From Paenibacillus massiliensis 2301065 = DSM 16942 (lineage in GTDB: Bacteria > Bacillota > Bacilli > Paenibacillales > Paenibacillaceae), in contig NZ_KB898204.1 in the NCBI RefSeq assembly GCF_000377505.1, positions 1 to 64,000 of the forward strand: DNA of 64,000 bases. The letters run 5' to 3'. Under the pieces are notes generated by a model. It saw only the letters and a program-made list of their open reading frames with translations, had not been told where the DNA came from and ran no database searches. A program made the translations under genes and the position numbers. Positions 53,601-62,159 of this stretch are shown piece by piece. Each line of letters begins with the position of its first letter. The stretch's first letter is position 1.

Positions 53601-54128
53601 TTAATTCCTGACGCGCGAAAAGCCCGTAAACATCAGACAGACTACAAAGGCCACGGTAGTAACTACTATACCAAATATGAAGCCTATAGCACTCATAAAT
53701 GTATCTTCACCTGGATAAGCAGGCGCCAGCGTAACGAGCCCATACATACACAGCAAGGCCAGTAACAAATAAAAACTTCCCCCAACCATCCCCATCTTAA
53801 GACGGTCACTCCGATCACCCTGCCACGCTTTGCCTAGAATAGACCACAAGTAGACACTAAGGAGAACCGCCAATAGCATGATTACCATATGTACATAGGG
53901 AATTAGGAAAAGTGTGGTTATATAGAGTGCAAGCAACGTGCCGCCAAATAACACCGTATTGAGCATGAATAAGAATAGCCCTCCTAGCCAATGGTTCCGA
54001 TACCACTTAGCCTTGCTTAATTGCTGCAGTATGACATGATTTTCAATTCGTAGAGCTCCTATGATGGATCTTCTGAACAAGATAAGCAGGATCATGCATA
54101 GCAGACCAATAGACAGCAGTATAGACAT
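53601..54128 (-). CDS. Membrane protein of unknown function
   Basis: The 175-residue protein has about five hydrophobic segments (N-terminal ILLSIGLLCMILLILF; then around residues 50-70, 75-98, 118-138 and 145-168). No conserved motif was recognised. It lies upstream of the MFS gene with 27 bp between them and may be cotranscribed. A ribosome site before the ATG (GGAGGGCG) supports translation. Confidence 0.65.
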   Translation of the reverse strand: MSILLSIGLLCMILLILFRRSIIGALRIENHVILQQLSKAKWYRNHWLGGLFLFMLNTVLFGGTLLALYITTLFLIPYVHMVIMLLAVLLSVYLWSILGKAWQGDRSDRLKMGMVGGSFYLLLALLCMYGLVTLAPAYPGEDTFMSAIGFIFGIVVTTVAFVVCLMFTGFSRVRN

Positions 54129-54440
54129 TTCCCTACGCCCTCCGTCTTTTATAGTATCGCGTATTTACCACATTCTACTAGTTACTTGCCGTTATCGATA
54201 TGATAACGAAGGATGGGCACTCGATAAAGAGAAATTATCCTCTGGAGAATTTCTTATTTTACAAAAAGAAAAGGGGAAGAATGAGCTACTTCGCTTCATT
54301 CCTCCCTCCTTTATATCACTTGCGATACAATTCTCGACAGTACTCTTAATTAGATAACGCATTTCGCGGTGACCCTATTAAATCAAACCTGCACCTCACA
54401 CCTAAGGAGCTGGAGCCGCCTTCAATCATTCATATAAAAC
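54129..54440. other. Intergenic region, nothing recognised
   Basis: 312 bp between two minus-strand genes. A short plus-strand reading frame crosses it but lacks a ribosome site and starts inside the neighbouring gene. No terminator or repeat was seen. Confidence 0.5.
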
Positions 54441-55373
54441 TTATGAAAGCGGAAATAGCTTCTCGTAAATGCTGATCTCGTGGTCTGGTCTCATGCCCAC
54501 CTTCTCATAGAGGCGATATGCACCTGAGGGATTGGCGGCATCGACGCCAAGCGAAATATGTGGCTGCCCTGCCCTATAGGAACTCTCGAATACAGCATGC
54601 AGCAACAGCTGTGCTAGTCCGCGTCCACGGTACTGTCGCCGTACACCAATCTGCTCAATGAAGAGCATATCCTCACGCATCCGGCACAGGGCAAAGCCAG
54701 CCACGGTATTTGTCGAATCCCAAGCTACCATCCACCATTGCTCGTCGAATGTAGGAAGCTGCGTCTTCTCTTTCCATTTCTCGAAGGCAGGCACGGTGAA
54801 GTCCCAATGATCGGCAAACGATTCGACATAGGCCTCATAGACAGACTGCTCATCCTGTCCTTTCACAAAAGACTTGATCGTGAAGCCTTCCAGTGGAATG
54901 ACTAGGGGTGGTGCCTCGTTCCAACGTATTGCCATTCGCTTGAAATAGCGGACCGGAACGAAGCCCTTAGACTTCAGTAAATCGTTGGCATCCTCACATA
55001 AGGTGGGAATCATGCTTTGCAGCCGTTTCGTTATTCCAGAAGCTTCACGAAGCTCATCAGCACGTGCCTCCAGCGCAGAGATCAACGCAGAACCAACACC
55101 GTAGCCCCGTGCCGCGGGAAGCACGCACCCGTAGCTGAACAGCTTCTCTTCACTGTCCTCCTCCAAAAATGCGTAACCGATCAATGTGGAGTCTGCATCC
55201 GCCACGACCCACACATTATTGTTGAGATCGAAGCCAGACCACATGTCCAGAACATCATCTAGCACGATATCAGGTGCCCCCAGATCCTCCGTGTCACAGG
55301 CAGCTACAAGATCACAGACAGCCTGAGCGTCAGACATGACAGGGCGGCGAAGGTAGTAAGCTTTTTTCGTCAT
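54441..55373 (-). CDS. Tandem GNAT acetyltransferase
   Basis: The 310-residue protein has two GNAT folds. The N-terminal one contains VLPAARGYGVGSALI near residue 85. The C-terminal one has IGVRRQYRGRGLAQLLL near 250 and VDAANPSGAYRLYEKVGM. The R/Q-x-x-G-x-G/A acetyl-CoA loop is good in both. The double arrangement resembles mycothiol synthase, but Bacillota use bacillithiol, so another amine is the likely target. The ATG at 55373 follows AAAGGAG. Confidence 0.87.
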   Translation of the reverse strand: MTKKAYYLRRPVMSDAQAVCDLVAACDTEDLGAPDIVLDDVLDMWSGFDLNNNVWVVADADSTLIGYAFLEEDSEEKLFSYGCVLPAARGYGVGSALISALEARADELREASGITKRLQSMIPTLCEDANDLLKSKGFVPVRYFKRMAIRWNEAPPLVIPLEGFTIKSFVKGQDEQSVYEAYVESFADHWDFTVPAFEKWKEKTQLPTFDEQWWMVAWDSTNTVAGFALCRMREDMLFIEQIGVRRQYRGRGLAQLLLHAVFESSYRAGQPHISLGVDAANPSGAYRLYEKVGMRPDHEISIYEKLFPLS

Positions 55374-55485
55374 AGCAGTTATCTCCTTTCCTTCATGAAA
55401 CATCCATTCTTGTTGTTATAATTATACTCCACCTCGCTCCCTGTTTGGAGTGGTTATGGATACAGTAACAAGCCCTTTCCGCTAG

Positions 55486-55878
55486 CTAGCCATAAAAATT
55501 TCTATCAAAAATGCTGATAAAGACATCACCCCGGCAGATGAACGAACGAATAAATCATTTTGGAGTACATACCGGAATGGACTGCTAGTGGCTGTTTCCC
55601 CGGGTAATCTGATTTTTTGGGTGTCCGTGTTCGGTGCTGTCCTGACCGATTCCTATAGCGCAGGCAATAAAGGAAGCTTTGCCATCGCTGCCAGCGGTGT
55701 GCTAGGCGGCATTCTCATTCATGACATCGGCTTGCTGACCATCGTGTCGATCACAAGAAAAGTCATGAGCCGCAAAATGATTCAGATCGTTTCTATTATT
55801 GCAGGCATTCTTCTGCTGGAATTTGCGCTCTATTTTGTATACGAGTTCGTAATCGCCCTTCTACCCTATATTCAATAA
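55486..55878 (+). pseudogene. LysE-family transporter, C-terminal half only
   Basis: An open frame after a TAG reads through KSFWSTYRNGLLVAVSPGNL and IFWVSVFGAVLTD. These match the second half of LysE exporters, with three helices up to the stop at 55878. The first three helices are absent and there is no start codon with ribosome site; the nearest in-frame start is a GTG at 55588. A 5'-deleted remnant; the intact relative is at 37692. Confidence 0.7.
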
Positions 55879-55991
55879 TGAGAACGGAACATAAGTCACA
55901 CGTAGTTCTTATGGAGTCTTATGGAATACATATGGAGCGAAGATGTTATACATCAATTTCAAATGCATTCTACATAAAGATCATACGTCAA

Positions 55992-56020
55992 AAAGGAGCT
56001 CCCCAATAAGGAGCTCCTTT
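55992..56020. terminator. Bidirectional terminator
   Basis: AAAGGAGCTCC / GGAGCTCCTTT with a seven-base loop. T-rich on the plus side, and TTTTTGACG on the minus side. It ends the SDR operon. Confidence 0.75.
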
Positions 56021-56115
56021 CTATTATATTTATAGCTGAGCCTGCACTCCAGACATCCCTCCGTGCACCTGTATGCTTGCATGTCAGGATGCCTGTTCCT
56101 GCTTGTGACCTACTA

Positions 56116-56874
56116 TTAATCCATGTGCGAACCACCATTGATGTCAATCTCTTCGCCGGTAATATACGAGGATTCCTCAGAAGCCAGAAATGCGATAGCT
56201 GCGGCAATCTCCTCCGTCTCACCAGGACGTCCCATCGGGATGCCTGCAATAACACCATCAGCCACTTCTTTATCGAGCGACTTCCAGATATCCGTATTCA
56301 CCAGACCAGGCGCAACGGAGTTAACGGTGATCCCGTCCGCTGCCACTTCACGCGCCAGATTCTTGGAGAAGCCCAATACAGCCGCCTTGGATGCAGAATA
56401 ATGTGCACCCCCGAATACGCCCCCACCACGCTTTGCAGAGACTGAAGAGAGATTGACGATTCGACCATATCCCTGCTTCTTCATAGGCTCAAGTACAGCC
56501 TGCGTGCACAGGAACAGTCCGAACATGTTGACGTTAAATACCCGTGTCACATCCTCAAGCGTCATCTCTGCAACGGTTGCCTTTTGAGAAATGCCAGCAT
56601 TGTTGACCAGAATGTCTATTCTTCCATACGCCTCCAACACTTGTGCCACCATAGCCTTTGTAGACTCTTCACTGGTCACATTCAGTTCAACCCCGATTGC
56701 ATCCCCGCCTGCTGCCTTAATAGCATCCACCGTCTCCTGAATACCTTCCTGATTGATATCAGCGATGCATAGCTTCGCTCCTTGCTTGGCCAGAGTCAGT
56801 GCAATCGTGCGTCCGATTCCTCTTTTGGAGCCACTTCCAGTTACAATAGCTACGCGATTGGTTAGTTCAAACAT
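56116..56874 (-). CDS. Short-chain dehydrogenase/reductase
   Basis: The 252-residue classical SDR has cofactor motif VTGSGSKRGIGRTIA, NNAG near residue 90, catalytic Ser and YSASK (Tyr/Lys) near 155-160, and PGLVNTD. The acidic residue after the second strand (CIADIN) suggests NAD(H). It lies 35 bp downstream of the split transketolase genes under GntR control. It probably oxidises or reduces a polyol or keto-sugar in the same pathway. Confidence 0.92.
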   Translation of the reverse strand: MFELTNRVAIVTGSGSKRGIGRTIALTLAKQGAKLCIADINQEGIQETVDAIKAAGGDAIGVELNVTSEESTKAMVAQVLEAYGRIDILVNNAGISQKATVAEMTLEDVTRVFNVNMFGLFLCTQAVLEPMKKQGYGRIVNLSSVSAKRGGGVFGGAHYSASKAAVLGFSKNLAREVAADGITVNSVAPGLVNTDIWKSLDKEVADGVIAGIPMGRPGETEEIAAAIAFLASEESSYITGEEIDINGGSHMD

Positions 56875-56909
56875 GGTTTAAACACTCCTTTGATCAATTT
56901 ATATATAGG

Positions 56910-57869
56910 TTAGTTTCGTTTGAGCATGGTACGAGCTGTATTAACGATATTCTCAATAGTAATTCCATTAAGCTCCAGCAGTTGTTCGTATGGTGCCGAC
57001 TCCCCAAATTTATCCTGGATTCCGATTCTGCGAAGAACTGCTCCACCTTCCTCGGCTACTACCTCGCTGACAGCACTACCGAGGCCATTGAGAATGTTAT
57101 GATCCTCAACGGTAATGATGTGCCCGGTGCTCAGACACTCTACGACAGCTTCCCGATCCAGCGGCTTCAGCGTATGCATATCGAGCAAGGTAACGAAGAT
57201 TCCCTCCTGCTCCAATTGCTCGGCTGCTTGTATGGCCAGATAGACGGTATCACCATTGGCGATGATGGCAAGATCCTTGCCTTGCTTCAGCTTCTTGGCC
57301 TTACCGATCTGGAATTCCTCATTCTCGTCGTAGATTACAGGAATCGCATCACGAGTGAAACGGAGATAGACTGGGCCGTAATGCTCGGCAGCTTGAGCCA
57401 CCAGCTTACGGGTAGAGTAATAATCGGAGCCCATAATAACCGTCATATTAGGAATGGTACGGAGCACGCCCATATCCTCAATAGCCTGATGACTGCCTCC
57501 ATCATTCGCAGGTGTCAGCCCTCCATGCGAGCATGCAATTTTCACATTCAGGTTAGGATAGCAGACTTCTTGGCGGATCTGTTCTGCCATACGAAGCGAG
57601 CCAAACACCGCATAGGTACTAATGAAGGGGATTTTGCCGGTAGTGGCGAGACCCGCAGACAGGCCAGCCGCATTCTGCTCGGCGATGCCCACATTAACAT
57701 GTTGGTCCGGGAGCTGCTTGGCGAACTCCGTAGTCTTACAGGACTTACCGATATCAATATCCACGACGTAGATATTTTTATTGCTCTTACCCAGCTCCAC
57801 AATTTCATGACCGAAGGCTTCACGAGTTGCAATTTTCTTCACTACTGCTGTATTCTCTTGTACACTCAT
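56910..57869 (-). CDS. Transketolase, C-terminal subunit
   Basis: The 319-residue protein corresponds to the pyrimidine-binding and C-terminal domains of transketolase. VNVGIAEQNAAGLSAGLA carries the catalytic glutamate that activates thiamine diphosphate. The ATG overlaps the stop of the N-terminal subunit gene (ATGA). Split transketolases are typical of dedicated sugar-catabolic operons (for example apiose or sulfoquinovose pathways) rather than the housekeeping pentose cycle. Which ketose is cleaved here is not deducible. Confidence 0.92.
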   Translation of the reverse strand: MSVQENTAVVKKIATREAFGHEIVELGKSNKNIYVVDIDIGKSCKTTEFAKQLPDQHVNVGIAEQNAAGLSAGLATTGKIPFISTYAVFGSLRMAEQIRQEVCYPNLNVKIACSHGGLTPANDGGSHQAIEDMGVLRTIPNMTVIMGSDYYSTRKLVAQAAEHYGPVYLRFTRDAIPVIYDENEEFQIGKAKKLKQGKDLAIIANGDTVYLAIQAAEQLEQEGIFVTLLDMHTLKPLDREAVVECLSTGHIITVEDHNILNGLGSAVSEVVAEEGGAVLRRIGIQDKFGESAPYEQLLELNGITIENIVNTARTMLKRN

Positions 57870-58699
57870 TTTTTCAAACCTCCCGCAATTTCTTCTAGTG
57901 CCTGCAAATACTCTGCTTCCTTGGGCGCAACTCCGTGCCAGCCACACACATCTTCCATGAACGATACACCCTTGCCCTTAATCGTATTGCACACGATGCA
58001 GATAGGCTTGTTCTTCAGCTCACGCACCTCATCCAACGTATCCACAATCTGCTGCATGTCATGACCGTCGATGCGTCTCGTTTCAAAGCCGAAGGCCTTG
58101 AACTTAAGCTCCAGATCCAGATTAGGCATAATTTCATCACATGTACCGTCAATCTGCAGATTGTTGTCGTCGACAAAGACGATCAGATTATCAAGCTGAT
58201 ACTTATTCGCGGTCTGAGCTGCCTCCCATATTTGTCCTTCCTGACATTCTCCATCGCCCAATATTGCAAATACCCGATAGTCCTTGTTGTCCCGTTTGCC
58301 TGCTAAAGCCATGCCTACAGCACAGGACAGACCTTGACCGAGCGAGCCTGTTGAAATGTCAATGCCAGGGCACTTTTTCATATCAGGATGGCCTTGAAAT
58401 GGAGAGCCGTATTGCCGGAGTGTATGAATGGTCTCCATCGGAACGTAACCTCGATGCGCCAGTGCAGCATATTGAATGGGACAAACATGTCCTTTGGAGA
58501 GTACAAAACGGTCACGATCTTCCCATTTCGGATTCTCTGGATCGATATTCATTTCTCTGAAATAAAGGGCTGTTACAAAATCAGCGGCAGACAGCGACCC
58601 GCCAGGATGTCCTGATTGTGCTTTATAAATCATCGTTAGAGCTGTCTGTCTAAGCTCAGCGGCTTTCTGTTCAAGCTCATGGACGCTGATATTTGTCAT
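57866..58699 (-). CDS. Transketolase, N-terminal subunit
   Basis: The 277-residue thiamine-diphosphate-binding half has SGHPGGSLSAADF and the ThDP/Mg motif GDGECQEGQIWEA..N near residue 150. STGSLGQGLSCAVGMALAGK lies between them. GAGGTGAG precedes the ATG at 58699. It forms the active enzyme with the next gene. An AACTT-AAGTT palindrome (58761-58777), similar to the site ahead of the MFS gene, lies upstream. Confidence 0.92.
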   Translation of the reverse strand: MTNISVHELEQKAAELRQTALTMIYKAQSGHPGGSLSAADFVTALYFREMNIDPENPKWEDRDRFVLSKGHVCPIQYAALAHRGYVPMETIHTLRQYGSPFQGHPDMKKCPGIDISTGSLGQGLSCAVGMALAGKRDNKDYRVFAILGDGECQEGQIWEAAQTANKYQLDNLIVFVDDNNLQIDGTCDEIMPNLDLELKFKAFGFETRRIDGHDMQQIVDTLDEVRELKNKPICIVCNTIKGKGVSFMEDVCGWHGVAPKEAEYLQALEEIAGGLKK

Positions 58700-58760
58700 T
58701 TGGCTCACCTCAACATGAATTTTTAATCTCAATAGCTGTTTGTTATCTTATAATCTTGTT

Positions 58761-58777
58761 AACTTGTATCCTAAGTT
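58761..58777 (-). promoter_or_regulatory. Putative GntR site ahead of the transketolase genes
   Basis: AACTTGTATCCTAAGTT, 62 bp upstream of the start codon. It resembles AACTTGTATACCAAGT at 60361-60376. Confidence 0.5.
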
Positions 58778-58790
58778 ATTGTAAATAAAA

Positions 58791-58824
58791 AACGAGTATT
58801 TGTGAATGGCGTATATACCCGTTT
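58791..58824 (-). terminator. Terminator of the ACS-type MFS gene
   Basis: Minus-strand AACGGGTAT / ATACTCGTT (one mismatch) followed by TTTTTATTT. Confidence 0.6.
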
Positions 58825-58855
58825 TGTTAATAGTCTTCGTTGCGCAGCAGCTCTG

Positions 58856-60196
58856 TCATTTGCCAATCGGCTCCAACGGAGGGTTGCTATCCACGGTCAT
58901 CGTCTTGCTTTTTCCAGATTGCTTTACAAGCAGCACGATAATGGTGACACTAATAAGCATACTAATCCCCAAGGTTACCATACCCAGATTATGCGAGCCC
59001 GTCATGTCATTCATGAAGCCTACGAAATATGGACCGAAAAATCCACCAAGATTACCAATACTATTAATCAATGCGATGGCTCCCCCAGCGGCGACGCCTG
59101 TCAGAAATGATGGCGGGATGGCCCAGAATGGCGAGTAAGCACCAAAAGCTCCACAAAGACTGATGGTCAATAATACGAAAGCTCCGACCAGACTGAATTC
59201 TGCTACAAAGACACTGACAATCATAGCTACAGCACTTACAGTCAAGCAGCACGCCACATGGTATTTTCTCTCATTCGTTCTGTCCGAGTTCTTACCCACC
59301 AGATACATAACCACCATGGCACACAAGTACATTAATCCGAGCAGCCAGCCGATGCTCTGCAAGGTCAGCCCGGTCGTCTGCGTCAGACCTCTGGAAATGG
59401 TGGGCAGAAACATATTAATTCCATAGTAACCGAACATCCAGAAGAAATACCCCACAGCCAGAATCAGTACATCCCGATCACGCAATACTTCCATAAACGT
59501 GGGCTTCTTTACTTTTTGCTTTTCCAGAGCTTCCTTTTTAGTAACCTCAAGCAGCCAGTTCTTCTCACTGCTCGTCAGCCATGTTGCCTCCTCAATCCGG
59601 TCTGTAAGATAGAAGTAGCACACAACCCCAAGAATCAATGCTGGAATCGCTTCCAAAATGAATAACCACTGCCACCCCGCAAGTCCCATCCAATCAATCT
59701 GCAGCAGGAAGGTCGAGATCGGAGAACCGATAGCGTTCGCTGCCGGAATTGCAATCATGAACCCTGCAATCGCCTTGGCATGGTGCTTAGTCTGATAGAA
59801 ACCGCTCAAGTAATGCACCATACAAGGATAAAAGCTTGCTTCAGCTACACCCAGTAAGAAACGAACAATGTAGAACTGGATTGGCGTCTGAATGAATGCC
59901 ATAATAATCGCTATAATTCCCCATGAAATCATAATACGGCTAATCCACCGTCTTGCACCAATCTTCGCCATCATAGCACTTCCGGGTACCTCTAACAGGA
60001 AATATCCCAGGAAGAACACCCCTGCACCAAATCCATATACCGCCTCGGAAAAGCCAAGATGCTCATTCATGCTCAGAGCGGCAAACCCAATATTAACACG
60101 ATCCAGAATAGATATTGTAAAACAAAGGAACAAGAAAGGAATAAGCCGCAAGGTAACTTTACGGACTGTAGATTTCTCCAGTTGCTGCAGATCCAT
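58856..60196 (-). CDS. MFS transporter of the anion:cation symporter (ACS) type
   Basis: The 446-residue protein starts with TLRLIPFLFLCFTISILDRV and NIGFAALSM, the highly conserved first helix of ACS permeases for sugar acids, tartrate, phthalate and similar anions. LLGVAEASFYP near residue 115 supports this. GGGAGG lies seven bases before the ATG at 60196. Promoter and operator are well defined. It probably imports the substrate of the transketolase/SDR operon, which would then be an acidic sugar derivative. Confidence 0.9.
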   Translation of the reverse strand: MDLQQLEKSTVRKVTLRLIPFLFLCFTISILDRVNIGFAALSMNEHLGFSEAVYGFGAGVFFLGYFLLEVPGSAMMAKIGARRWISRIMISWGIIAIIMAFIQTPIQFYIVRFLLGVAEASFYPCMVHYLSGFYQTKHHAKAIAGFMIAIPAANAIGSPISTFLLQIDWMGLAGWQWLFILEAIPALILGVVCYFYLTDRIEEATWLTSSEKNWLLEVTKKEALEKQKVKKPTFMEVLRDRDVLILAVGYFFWMFGYYGINMFLPTISRGLTQTTGLTLQSIGWLLGLMYLCAMVVMYLVGKNSDRTNERKYHVACCLTVSAVAMIVSVFVAEFSLVGAFVLLTISLCGAFGAYSPFWAIPPSFLTGVAAGGAIALINSIGNLGGFFGPYFVGFMNDMTGSHNLGMVTLGISMLISVTIIVLLVKQSGKSKTMTVDSNPPLEPIGK

Positions 60197-60349
60197 ATGA
60201 AATCCTCCCAAAAGATGATGCACTGCTTCATGTCATAATTTTAAAACGCTTTCAACACGATTGATAAAAAAAGTGACTTATGAAAGTATTTCCTGAATCG
60301 AAATATTTCATCATGAGATTAAGCGCTTCCAACACCTCCTGAAAAATTG

Positions 60350-60419
60350 GTTCACTTGATAACTTGTATACCAAGTGAACTTGTGACTTGAGTATAATAG
60401 CATACTTTTTAAATGTCAA
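60350..60419 (-). promoter_or_regulatory. Promoter and GntR operator of the ACS-type MFS gene
   Basis: Minus-strand TTGACA (60414-60419), 17 nt, TATACT (60391-60396). Downstream, at about +10 to +40, lies a perfect repeat GTTCACTTG / CAAGTGAAC (60350-60380). It shares part of an inner palindrome ACTTG-TATAC-CAAGT (60362-60376). The position is that of a repressor roadblock. Confidence 0.75.
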
Positions 60420-60454
60420 CTGTTGTTTGCTATAATAATTGTCACATAAAATAA

Positions 60455-60488
60455 GAATCCCCTGCACCTATCAACGGGCAGAGGATTC
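60455..60488 (-). terminator. Terminator of the GntR gene
   Basis: Minus-strand GAATCCTCTGC / GCAGGGGATTC (one mismatch) followed by TTATTTTATG. Confidence 0.7.
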
Positions 60489-60498
60489 CTGGTATAAA

Positions 60499-61212
60499 TT
60501 AATCTTTCCAATAGCGATTATACAGATGCTGCATATGCTCAGACATAAGCTTGGACGCCTTGTCTGCCTGCTTGTTCTCTATTGCATGAATAATGCCCTT
60601 GTGCTCACTGAAGTTCGTGTCTCTATAATCAGGCCGGGTCACGGTTCGATCACGAATGAATTTCCACATTTCCTGCTGCTTCATCGCTTGCGTGATGACA
60701 GTCATGAACTGAATGAACACATCATTATGGGAAGCCTTGGCAATCCCCATGTGCAGCTTCTCATCCGTCTCAGGCACATAGCTGCCTGTTCGGGTCTCGG
60801 CTTCCATCTGATCGATCGTATTGCGCAGAAGCTCGACGTCTTCATCCGTTGCTCTTTGAGCTGCAAATTTGGCGATAAGTGGCTCTATGCTCATTCTAGC
60901 TTCCACAATATCCTCCGGGGTTATGGAATCAATGAAGGAGGCATCCTCCGTTAACGATTCCGTAGACATACTCGTATTCTTGACATATACGCCCTCTCCT
61001 TGACGAGAGTAGATGTATCCTTTCATTTCAAGAGCACTAAGGGCCTGCCGGATCGGTGCTCTGCTAACTCCGAACTGCGCACACAGCTCCCGTTCGGTTG
61101 GTAGTCTGTCACCAATCTGAAACGCTCCACTTTGGATCTGTGACAGAATCTGATCATATATCTGTATATAGAGCTTGTTACTGGATACACGATTGAACTG
61201 AATGGAACTCAC
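60499..61212 (-). CDS. GntR-family regulator (FadR subfamily)
   Basis: The 237-residue protein has an N-terminal winged helix, LYIQIYDQILSQIQSGAF then LPTERELCAQFGVSRAPIRQALSAL. The all-helical FCD effector domain has metal-ligand-type EKLHMGIAKASHND and H in MSEHMQHL. FCD regulators sense small organic acids. GTG at 61212 is used as start, but it overlaps the best ribosome site (GGAGG); an ATT eight bases after GGAGG in the same frame is an unusual alternative. It probably represses the MFS and transketolase genes downstream and itself. Confidence 0.9.
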   Translation of the reverse strand: MSSIQFNRVSSNKLYIQIYDQILSQIQSGAFQIGDRLPTERELCAQFGVSRAPIRQALSALEMKGYIYSRQGEGVYVKNTSMSTESLTEDASFIDSITPEDIVEARMSIEPLIAKFAAQRATDEDVELLRNTIDQMEAETRTGSYVPETDEKLHMGIAKASHNDVFIQFMTVITQAMKQQEMWKFIRDRTVTRPDYRDTNFSEHKGIIHAIENKQADKASKLMSEHMQHLYNRYWKD

Positions 61213-61265
61213 CTCCGTATTTCTACTTTCCTCGATACCACAGCATCTGCAACGTTAATAATTCC

Positions 61266-61294
61266 ATTATATAAATTACTAATTTGTTAGACAA
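61266..61294 (-). promoter_or_regulatory. Promoter and FadR-type site of the GntR gene
   Basis: Minus-strand TTGTCT (61289-61294), 17 nt, TATAAT (61266-61271). The word TTGTTAGACAA (61284-61294, plus strand) fits the FadR-subfamily half-site rule TNGTNNNACNA and covers the -35 element. Confidence 0.65.
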
Positions 61295-61378
61295 CATGAT
61301 ATATTATAACTCACTTTACCCCTAAGACAAAATTAACCAACTTATCAAAACCTTGATACCAGATGATCTGCTACCTTT

Positions 61379-61432
61379 CAATCTAAAGATAAGGAGCCAT
61401 CTCTAATGAGACGGCTCCTTATCTTTAGATTG
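61379..61432. terminator. 25-bp inverted repeat overlapping a stop codon
   Basis: Arms 61379-61403 and 61408-61432 pair at 24 of 25 positions around the loop TAAT. The arm contains AAGATAAGGAGCC. The repeat includes the last codons and TAA (61425-61427) of the UPF0173 gene. There is no long T-run outside, so it acts as a very stable 3' end or bidirectional terminator. Confidence 0.65.
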
Positions 61433-62108
61433 ATATTTGTTCCCCTGGTTTCAATGCAACTCCGACGCCTTCTGGCAAAAGCGAAACAAACTTGTTGGGG
61501 TCCTGTTCAATAAAAGGGAACGTATTGTAGTGGATCGGCACTACCTGCTTGGCCTGAAGCCATTCAGCCGCCAGTGCAGCATCCTCTGGTCCCATCGTAT
61601 GGTTGTCCCCAATCGGAAGGAAGGCCACATCAATGCTCTGGCGTGCTCCAATCACATTCATGTCGTAGAACAACCCTGTATCTCCTGCATGGTAAATGGT
61701 CTTATTCTCCGCAGTGAACAGAATCCCCGTAGGCATGCCGGTGTAGACAATCGTTTTCGTCTTCTGGTTAACATAGCTGGAGCTATGAAAGGCTTGAGTC
61801 AGCTTCACTTTTCCAAAAGCAAACGTATAAGCGCCCCCAATGCTCATAGCATGGGTCCTCACCCCTTCCCAACTGAGCACATCCGCAAGCTCTGCCGAGG
61901 CAATGACCAGCGAATTATTTCTCTTTGCTATTTCTACTGTGTCTCCTACATGATCTCCGTGCCCATGAGTCAAAATAATAACATCCGCCTCCACAGTGGC
62001 TGCATCCAGATCTGTAGCAGAATTGCCCCTCAAGAAAGGGTCAATAAGTATAGTTTTTCCGTTCGTCTGGATGCGAACAACGGAATGTCCATGATATGAA
62101 ATATTCAT
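61425..62108 (-). CDS. UPF0173 metal-dependent hydrolase (MBL fold)
   Basis: The 227-residue protein has the metal motif LTHGHGDHVGD near residue 52, later AFHSSS, IYHAGDTGLF near 140, and the final PIHYNTFP. These are the usual zinc ligands of metallo-beta-lactamase-fold hydrolases, here of the UPF0173 (YtkL-like) type. The ATG at 62108 follows AGGAGG. The biochemical substrate of this family is not established. The gene ends inside the 25-bp inverted repeat. Confidence 0.92.
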   Translation of the reverse strand: MNISYHGHSVVRIQTNGKTILIDPFLRGNSATDLDAATVEADVIILTHGHGDHVGDTVEIAKRNNSLVIASAELADVLSWEGVRTHAMSIGGAYTFAFGKVKLTQAFHSSSYVNQKTKTIVYTGMPTGILFTAENKTIYHAGDTGLFYDMNVIGARQSIDVAFLPIGDNHTMGPEDAALAAEWLQAKQVVPIHYNTFPFIEQDPNKFVSLLPEGVGVALKPGEQISI

Positions 62109-62159
62109 TTTAAATCCTCCTGTACTCATTGTCTTTCAAAGAATGATGAATTTCTTTTC

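Noticed and set aside
54061..54357. Short plus-strand open frame that leaves a gene and crosses an intergenic gap
   Set aside because: Begins inside the membrane protein gene on the other strand, no ribosome site, sequence not protein-like.
56982..58064. Plus-strand open frame of about 360 codons
   Set aside because: Antisense to both transketolase subunit genes, which are unmistakable; the composition is that of a reverse-complement shadow.
61437..62099. Plus-strand open frame of about 220 codons
   Set aside because: Mirror of the UPF0173 gene, whose metal motifs prove the minus strand is coding.
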